NCBI GenBank assembly: GCA_023435025.1
Contig: JAEYSE010000073.1
Span: 1 to 11,064, forward strand
Reading direction: 5' to 3'
From: Bacillota bacterium
Lineage (GTDB): Bacteria; Bacillota; Clostridia; Christensenellales; CAG-138
DNA: 11,064 bases
This document shows positions 6,104 to 11,064 of the stretch, one piece after another; within the stretch, counting starts at the first letter, position 1; each line of letters begins with the position of its first letter. The notes beneath the pieces were generated by a model. The model had not been told where the DNA came from. It did not search any database and saw only the letters and a program-made list of their open reading frames with translations. The position numbers and the translations under genes were made by a program.

Positions 6104-9100
6104 ATGAAAAAACAAATGTTGGCGGTGCTCTTAACCATTTGCATGATTTTCACCATGGTACCGACGGGGGCGCTGGCAGAGGCGACGCCACTGCCGGAGC
6201 CTGCAATCATGGATGACAGCGCTTCGCCCAGCAGCTTTCCCGAGGATCCGCTTGCACTGAAGATGCTCGCAGGAGTTGTGAGCACAGAAGCGGATTTGGT
6301 TGCCGCTTTGGAAGCGGGCGCCTCTGGCGATGTTACCCTGGGCGGCGATATCTCAGACATCACAACCCAATTGAATGTCGGACGTGACGTTATCCTCGAC
6401 CTCAACGGCCATAAACTGAACATAACCTTAAGCACAGCGAAAGGATGGTGCGCAAACGGCATCAAAATCGGGGCCGGCGTTACCCTTACCATTAGGGACA
6501 GCAGCACGTCTTCGACCGGCACGCTGACCGTGTCAAACGAAGCTGTCAGTAGCGCTACAGACGGTAACGGCGCGGCGATCAACACCACCGGAAGCACCCT
6601 TGTGATTGAAAGCGGTACGGTGACCGCCAAAGGCGCCTATCAAGGCGCGGGTATTGGCGGCGGCCTTTACGGCGATGGTGGTACGGTGATTATCAGCGGC
6701 GGCACAGTGACAGCCACCGGCGGCGATAATGCGGCGGGTATCGGCGGCGGCTCTGGCGGCTCTGGCGGGGTGGTCACGATCGATTCGGGTACGGTTACGG
6801 CGATAGGCGGCTCCACTGGCGCGGGTATCGGCGGGGGAAATAAAGGCGTCGGTAGTTTGCAGGTGACCGTGAATGGCGGAGAGATTATGGCGACGGGTGG
6901 CTATAACGGCGACGGTATAGGTGGAGCAGGAGAATACCAGAGCGATGTCGTCAATATTACGATTAATGGCGGCAAAGTGACCGCTGCAGGCGGACAAAAC
7001 GCCGCCGGTATTGGCGGAGCAAAAACATCATCTACATATTGTAGTATAACGGTTAATGGTGGTGAAGTAATCGCTACGGGTGGTGATAATGCCGCCGGTA
7101 TTGGTGGGGTGCCAGATGGACAGGGGAGTATCGTTGCCATCAACGGAGGTGCGGTTACTGCCAACGGTGGCGTGGGTGCTGCGGGCATCGGTGGCGGACT
7201 CCCCTACAGAAGCTGTGGTACAGTGACAATCACAGGCGGCGTCGTTACGGCAACAGGCAAATATAAAACAGGTGGCCTCCAGGACTATAGCGCAGCAGGC
7301 ATTGGCGGCGGCGGTTCATACTCCCGAACTGATCATCCCATCTCGGTCAGCATCTCGGGAGGAACGGTCATTGCCACTGGCAGCTCCGGCGCAGCGGGTA
7401 TTGGAGGTGGCGCTACGTTGACCAATGGCAAATGGTCTTACTTGCAACCTGGCAGCTTAACTATTACAGGTGGATCTGTTAAGGCAAATAACAGAGGCCA
7501 AAGCAATGCTCCCGTGCCCAAGAATGAAGCCGATCAAACCCTGTATTTGGCCACCCTCTCAGTTGCTGAAGGTTCTATAGTACTATTCCAGTTTCCCAAT
7601 ACCAGCCATGTTGTAAAGCCCGAGAACGGTAACTATGCCTACGGTACAAAGGACTTGAAAACAGACTTCGGAGGCAAGGTGTATTTCTGGCTGCCCCCGG
7701 CTACTTATGCCATTGCCCTTAAAGTCGGTAAGCAAAGTTTTGCCAACAACGCAGTGACGGTTGCTACTGGCAGCGGCGGCACGGCCGACCTGGCCAGTAT
7801 GACAAAATCCACCCCCATCGACATTTTACTCTCCGGCTCTTCCGTTGCAAGGAATGCCGCTTTGGGTACGGCGATTGGTACGCTCTCCACCATTGATTTG
7901 GGCGGAGACCCGCGCTTTACCTATACGCTGGTAACAGGAGAGGGGAGCGATCACAACCACCTTTTCTCAATTGATAATGACGTACTGAAACTAAGCTCCA
8001 CTCTGGATTCCGCAATAGATTCTCCCCTGCGAATTCGCGTGAAAACAACATATGTCTTGGGTGCTTCCTATGAGAAAACATTAAGTCTTCAGATCCTCGA
8101 CCTTCCCGGCGCACCGAGCATCTCAAAACTGATGGTAAATAACGGTGCCGTGGTCATTGAGATAACCCCTCCTGCTTCGGACGGCGGTTCACCGATCACC
8201 GAGTATACCGTTACGGCGTATCCTGAAGGAGCTACGAAAACGTCAACGACTCCTACGGTTCAGTTTGACGGACTGACATGTGGCGTAGCGTACACTTTTA
8301 CGGTGACGGCGACAAACAGCGTAGGTACAGGCCCCGCATCGGTGGAATCAGGCAGTATCGTGCCCAAACGGAATCAGACTATCACATTTAGCCCCACCGG
8401 TAACATCGACATTTTTGACCCATCCGGTGAATCCCGCATTTATTATCAATTTGACACGTCTTCCACTTTATCCGCCTCCTCAGATTCGGGTCTGCCTGTA
8501 ACTCTTTCGAGCGAGGATGAAAATATAGCAAAGATAACCGACGATGGAAGGCTAATCTTTCTTAAAGCTGGGGCAGTGGATGTAGAGGCCTATCAGGCAG
8601 GGAACAACGAATATTACGACGTGCGCACAACACAGAAAATTGAGATCCTGCCCGTTCCTCCGGGCCCGCCGACCATCCGGGAGGTGACGGCGGAAGGCCC
8701 CACGGCGATCATCAGCTTTATCCCGCCGGCTTTTACCGGCGGTGGGAATATCACGGGGTATACCGTTAAGTCCAGCCCGGAAAACCTTACGGCGAGCGGA
8801 AGCAACAGCCCGATCACGGTAAAGGGGCTGAAAGTCGGTACGACGTATACGTTCACGGTGACTGCGCATGTAAACTGGCTTACAGGCCCCGAATCTGATC
8901 CATCAAGCGAAGTCACCCCAATTGAAGGCCACAAAGTCACCTCGGTCAGCGTACCCGCAGACAAAACTTACGGAATGCATCAGAACTTAGACTTTACCGT
9001 CAATTTCAGCCAGGCTGTCATTGTTACGGGCGCTCCCCGGCTTGAACTCACCATTGGTTCCGAAACGTGTTTTGCCCAATACCTAAGCGGCTCGGGCAAA

Positions 9101-10390
9101 AGCGGCCTCACATTCCGTTATACGGTAGCAACAGGTCAGAAAGACAGCGACGGCATTGCCGTGGGTACGCTCGACCTCAATGGCGGAACCATTCAAGATG
9201 CCGTCGGAAACGATGCCAATCTGACATTGAACAACGTGGGTAGTACGTCAGGCGTCCGGGTGGACGGCGTTGCGCCTGCCGCGCCGACCATTGCGCTTCT
9301 GTCATCGTCCGATTCAGGCATGAGCAGCTCCGTTCGAATAACAAACAATACTACGCCCACCTTAACTGGAACGGCCGAAGCAGGAAGCATAGTCACTTTG
9401 CATGAAGGGGCAACGGCTATCGGCTCCACGACCACCGACGCCTCCGGTAACTGGTCTGTGACGGCCTCTGCATTGAGCGATGGCGTCCATGCTATCAGCG
9501 CAAAGGCCGAGGACGCGGTTGGCAATGTAAGCGCCGCTTCCGCCGTGCTAACTATCACGGTGGACACACAAGCGCCAAACTTTAGCGTAATGCCTGCGGA
9601 TGGGGCTACGGACATTTCCATTAAGGGTAATATCGTGCTTACATTCACCGAAGGGATGGACGCTCTCACGCCAGGTAAGGTACAGCTGGACGGCACTCCC
9701 CGGGCAGGGACATGGAGTGCGGGGAACGCTATTTATAAGGTCCCGTATTCAAAACTTGTGGCCAGCAAGAGCTACACGTTAACCATTACCGATTTCCGGG
9801 ATATCGCGGGCAACACGATGGCGGCCGATGTAACCCACAGCTTTACAACGGGAGCGTCTGCCCCTGCGGGAGGCGGATATGGCAATTCCGTCCGCACGCT
9901 GACAGACGTACCCACGGGCCTCACCGTCTCCGGCGCGCTTTCCAGAGGCGCAGCGCTGCTCGTCAACAGTTTTACGCCCGCACGAAACACAACCGACCCG
10001 GCACTTGCAGCCATCCGGACGCGTATGGACAGCCTGACGGAGACGCTGGTTTTCTGCGCGGACATCACGGTTTCCGGCAATTACACCGGCCGGCTTACGC
10101 TTTCGTTTGAGGTGGGCGAACAATACAATGGGCAAACGGTAACGTTGTTGCACGCCAAAAACGGCAAACTTACTACCTATACTGCAGTTGTGAAAGGCGG
10201 TATCGCCATTTTTACGGTGACCAGCCTATCCCCCTTCGCGCTGTTTGCGCCCGTCACCCCGCTTGATGTGCTGGATATCCCAAAGACAGGCGATGGCGGC
10301 GTGAGCCATGAAGCGATAGCGGTATTTTGTATGGTGACGCTGATTGGGGGCGTTACAGTGGTTCATAGTCGGCGGCGGTATAAAAGGTAA
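6104..10390 (+). CDS. Large modular sortase-anchored surface protein (putative adhesin)
   Basis: 1428 residues from ATG 6104, preceded by AGGGGGAGAAG; the in-frame GTG at 6077 has no suitable site. Residues 1-26 are a signal peptide (MKKQMLAVLLTICMIFTMV, cut after ALA). Residues ~58-465 form a Gly-rich repeat domain with nine GIGG motifs about 30 residues apart, interspersed with SGGTVTATGG-like strands, suggesting a beta-helix. Then follow a PxGxY-type wall domain (~466-570), a cadherin-like module (~571-665), FN3 (~667-754), an Ig-like module (~757-850), FN3 (~852-941), a module with TYGMHQNLDFTVNFSQAV (~943-1056), an Ig-like TGTAEAGSIVTL module (~1058-1155), a Big_5-like module (~1157-1251), a C-terminal domain (~1264-1384) and the sortase signal IPKTGD (1392-1397), a membrane segment and RRRYKR. 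It is inferred to be exported by Sec and linked to peptidoglycan. The ligand is unknown; domain names are by eye. Confidence 0.93.
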   Translation: MKKQMLAVLLTICMIFTMVPTGALAEATPLPEPAIMDDSASPSSFPEDPLALKMLAGVVSTEADLVAALEAGASGDVTLGGDISDITTQLNVGRDVILDLNGHKLNITLSTAKGWCANGIKIGAGVTLTIRDSSTSSTGTLTVSNEAVSSATDGNGAAINTTGSTLVIESGTVTAKGAYQGAGIGGGLYGDGGTVIISGGTVTATGGDNAAGIGGGSGGSGGVVTIDSGTVTAIGGSTGAGIGGGNKGVGSLQVTVNGGEIMATGGYNGDGIGGAGEYQSDVVNITINGGKVTAAGGQNAAGIGGAKTSSTYCSITVNGGEVIATGGDNAAGIGGVPDGQGSIVAINGGAVTANGGVGAAGIGGGLPYRSCGTVTITGGVVTATGKYKTGGLQDYSAAGIGGGGSYSRTDHPISVSISGGTVIATGSSGAAGIGGGATLTNGKWSYLQPGSLTITGGSVKANNRGQSNAPVPKNEADQTLYLATLSVAEGSIVLFQFPNTSHVVKPENGNYAYGTKDLKTDFGGKVYFWLPPATYAIALKVGKQSFANNAVTVATGSGGTADLASMTKSTPIDILLSGSSVARNAALGTAIGTLSTIDLGGDPRFTYTLVTGEGSDHNHLFSIDNDVLKLSSTLDSAIDSPLRIRVKTTYVLGASYEKTLSLQILDLPGAPSISKLMVNNGAVVIEITPPASDGGSPITEYTVTAYPEGATKTSTTPTVQFDGLTCGVAYTFTVTATNSVGTGPASVESGSIVPKRNQTITFSPTGNIDIFDPSGESRIYYQFDTSSTLSASSDSGLPVTLSSEDENIAKITDDGRLIFLKAGAVDVEAYQAGNNEYYDVRTTQKIEILPVPPGPPTIREVTAEGPTAIISFIPPAFTGGGNITGYTVKSSPENLTASGSNSPITVKGLKVGTTYTFTVTAHVNWLTGPESDPSSEVTPIEGHKVTSVSVPADKTYGMHQNLDFTVNFSQAVIVTGAPRLELTIGSETCFAQYLSGSGKSGLTFRYTVATGQKDSDGIAVGTLDLNGGTIQDAVGNDANLTLNNVGSTSGVRVDGVAPAAPTIALLSSSDSGMSSSVRITNNTTPTLTGTAEAGSIVTLHEGATAIGSTTTDASGNWSVTASALSDGVHAISAKAEDAVGNVSAASAVLTITVDTQAPNFSVMPADGATDISIKGNIVLTFTEGMDALTPGKVQLDGTPRAGTWSAGNAIYKVPYSKLVASKSYTLTITDFRDIAGNTMAADVTHSFTTGASAPAGGGYGNSVRTLTDVPTGLTVSGALSRGAALLVNSFTPARNTTDPALAAIRTRMDSLTETLVFCADITVSGNYTGRLTLSFEVGEQYNGQTVTLLHAKNGKLTTYTAVVKGGIAIFTVTSLSPFALFAPVTPLDVLDIPKTGDGGVSHEAIAVFCMVTLIGGVTVVHSRRRYKR
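6640..7480 (+). repeat. In-gene coding repeats: nine ~30-residue GIGG units
   Basis: The encoded unit is roughly A-G-I-G-G-x(5-12)-V-T-I-x-G-G-x-V-T-A-x-G-G. The DNA of the GIGG core differs between units by many synonymous changes (GGTATTGGCGGC, GGTATCGGCGGC, GGTATAGGTGGA, GGCATCGGTGGC). The array is therefore old and held by selection on the protein rather than a recent slippage expansion. Units 4-6 have GIGGA or GIGGV instead of GIGGG. Spacing lengthens in units 7-8, with an inserted KYKTGGLQDYS segment. Confidence 0.85.
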
Positions 10391-10431
10391 CGTAAGCCAG
10401 CTATTGTACCAAGCCAAGAGATGACAACACA

Positions 10432-10473
10432 AAGGGCGGATGCCGGAAAACGGCATACGCCCTTCGCGTTTTT
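10432..10473 (+). terminator. Rho-independent terminator of the adhesin gene
   Basis: AAGGGCG (10432-10438) pairs with CGCCCTT (10458-10464). A single G-A mismatch follows, then ATGCCG (10440-10445) with CGGCAT (10451-10456) around a GAAAA loop. The T-run GTTTTT ends at 10473. It begins 41 bases after the stop codon at 10390. Confidence 0.88.
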
Positions 10474-10585
10474 GGGAAGTCATGGTTGATCTACGGAGAA
10501 AGAGGCTATATGGAGCAAATTTTTGTCGTCCGTTTTTCTTGACACACTACAGAAATGAGGGCTGTTTATGGCTGCGAATATCACT

Positions 10586-10627
10586 AAACAGAAAAGAGGT
10601 ATCCATTCGAATACCTCTTTTCTGTTT
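10586..10627 (-). terminator. Perfect 17-bp hairpin terminator beside the duplicated tRNA-Ala 3' end
   Basis: AAACAGAAAAGAGGTAT (10586-10602) is perfectly complementary to 10611-10627, with an 8-base loop. On the minus strand it directly follows a CCA-ending fragment identical to the 3' end of the tRNA-Ala gene, the position of a tRNA terminator. I infer it was the tRNA's terminator before the repeat at 10636-10826 was placed in between. It is symmetric enough to act on both strands. Confidence 0.75.
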
Positions 10628-10648
10628 GGTGGAGCATGGGGGATTCGA
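10625..10648. repeat. 24-bp direct repeat of the tRNA-Ala 3' end (distal copy, att-like)
   Basis: The 24 bases here are identical to 10821-10844, which are the T-arm, acceptor and CCA end of the tRNA-Ala gene plus two bases. The offset is 196 bases. Identity stops sharply at both sides. Exact duplication of a tRNA 3' end at the far edge of an insert is the usual mark of integration into a tRNA gene. Confidence 0.8.
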
Positions 10649-10826
10649 TTTCGGCCATCGGCAGGCCGAGCTTGCACTACGTCCTGCGCTCGTCACGCCT
10701 GGGCACGAAATCCCGGCCGCTAAAATCGCTCCACCAGAGCGATTTCTTAACGCGGCTTCGAATCCCTTCAATAAATCCACCAAATAAAAAATGGACACTC
10801 TTGCAGAGTGTTCATTTTTATTTGGT
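10636..10826. repeat. Dispersed ~190 bp repeat, copy B, abutting tRNA-Ala
   Basis: It matches copy A (4127-4315) over its whole length. It carries tRNA-like 3' ends pointing inward and outward. On the minus strand it ends with the tRNA-Ala acceptor sequence. On the plus strand TTCGAATCCC (10757-10766) followed by TCCACCA (ending 10782) looks like a second T-loop and CCA end. Internal hairpins are TCGGCC/GGCCGA near 10650-10668, AAATCGCTC/GAGCGATTT near 10724-10746, and the 23-bp terminal hairpin. It is too small to encode a transposase or integrase. If mobile it must be non-autonomous. Confidence 0.78.
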
Positions 10827-10828
10827 GG
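10777..10828 (-). terminator. Terminator of tRNA-Ala; 23-bp stem that includes the CCA end
   Basis: The inner stem is 14 bp (10787-10800 with 10806-10819, loop TTGCA, one G-T pair), followed by one bulged A. A further 9 bp is CCACCAAAT (10777-10785) with ATTTGGTGG (10820-10828). The T-run lies at 10791-10786 on the minus strand. Compared with copy A the fifth stem pair changed from G-C to A-T and its neighbour from G-C to G-T, so pairing is conserved. Confidence 0.82.
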
Positions 10829-10898
10829 AGCATGGGGGATTCGAACCCCCGACCTCAACATTGCGAACGTTGCGCGCTACCAACTGTGCTAATGCCCC
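10823..10898 (-). tRNA. tRNA-Ala, anticodon CGC, CCA encoded
   Basis: 76 bases on the minus strand fold as a canonical tRNA. The acceptor is GGGGCAT with ATGCTCC and carries G3:U70, the alanine identity pair. The D arm is GCAC/GCGC with an A12-C23 mismatch. The anticodon stem is CAACG/TGTTG with loop TTCGCAA (anticodon CGC, reading GCG). The variable loop is AGGTC, and the T arm is GGGGG/CCCCC with loop TTCGAAT. The discriminator is A, followed by an encoded CCA. It has a matching promoter and terminator. The next gene-free repeat begins at its 3' end. Confidence 0.93.
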
Positions 10899-10918
10899 AT
10901 ATCTTGACCGCGAGGAAT

Positions 10919-10947
10919 ACTATACAACATTTTAACTAGGATTGCAA
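10919..10947 (-). promoter_or_regulatory. Sigma-A promoter of tRNA-Ala
   Basis: On the minus strand, TTGCAA (10947-10942) and TATAGT (10924-10919) are separated by exactly 17 bases. Transcription would start near 10912, giving a leader of about a dozen bases before the mature tRNA 5' end at 10898. Confidence 0.8.
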
Positions 10948-11064
10948 GAGGGAAGGCATCGCATTTTTTCACCCGTTGCAACTCATACATAACAACCTGT
11001 ACAAAATGTGCAAAAATGGCAACACAAAGGTGAAGCGGAACGCTCAATGCAGAACGAATAGGGG

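Noticed and set aside
5998..6630. Minus-strand open frames of up to 210 codons over the start of the adhesin
   Set aside because: They are antisense shadows produced by the GC-rich, low-complexity Gly/Thr repeat coding region.
6640..7480. CRISPR or tandem DNA repeat array
   Set aside because: The periodicity is at the protein level inside one open frame; the DNA units are diverged and have no constant repeat with variable spacers.
10538..10570. TTGACA at about 10535-10545 as a plus-strand promoter
   Set aside because: No acceptable -10 hexamer at 16-18 bases and no gene downstream on that strand.
10636..10826. tmRNA or other known structured RNA
   Set aside because: The GGGGGATTCGA and TTCGAATCCC...CCACCA pieces recall tmRNA ends, but the unit is only ~150-190 bases, has no tag reading frame, and its left end is fully explained as a copy of the tRNA-Ala 3' end.
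10547..10935. Open frames across the repeat and tRNA on both strands, including one reading VEHGGFEPPTSTLRTLRATNCANAPY
   Set aside because: These are translations through the tRNA gene and its repeat, a familiar artefact; they have no ribosome binding sites.

Overview
The window looks like part of the genome of an endospore-forming, Gram-positive member of the Clostridia. It encodes a LysM/SleB-type spore cortex-lytic hydrolase, an exported nucleotidase with an S-layer homology (SLH) segment, and a large wall protein with a sortase signal. There is no outer-membrane feature. I cannot name a genus. Base composition is uneven by eye: the cortex-lytic gene and especially the alpha/beta hydrolase gene are AT-rich, while the nucleotidase and the adhesin are much richer in GC.

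Layout. From the left edge to 2584 (minus strand) lies the 5' part of a very long exported nucleotidase of the YfkN type: a 2',3'-cyclic-nucleotide phosphodiesterase/nucleotidase module, an SLH-like segment, then the start of a second 5'-nucleotidase module that runs out of the window. A ~540-base spacer follows with no convincing gene. Next come a strong hairpin terminator and, on the minus strand, a secreted cortex-lytic enzyme (two LysM domains plus a Hydrolase_2/SleB domain). A ~190 bp repeat (copy A, 4127-4315) separates it from an AT-rich minus-strand alpha/beta hydrolase that starts at TTG. From about 5340 the plus strand holds a hairpin-rich leader with a terminator-like hairpin, then a 102-residue protein with two membrane segments, a second structured spacer, and a 1428-residue surface protein. 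That protein has a signal peptide, a Gly-rich repeat domain, cadherin/FN3/Ig-like modules and a C-terminal IPKTGD sortase motif, and it is closed by a rho-independent terminator.

The right end holds a minus-strand tRNA-Ala (CGC anticodon, G3:U70 identity pair) with its own promoter and terminator. Immediately 3' of the tRNA is a second copy (copy B, 10636-10826) of the repeat seen at 4127-4315. Copy B is bounded by two identical 24-bp copies of the tRNA-Ala 3' end, as if a very small element sat in the tRNA gene. This tRNA-anchored repeat is the least explained part of the window.

Functional links: the nucleotidase, cortex-lytic enzyme, small membrane protein and adhesin all act at or outside the cell surface, but only the small membrane protein and the adhesin are placed to be co-transcribed. 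The other genes appear to be separate units.
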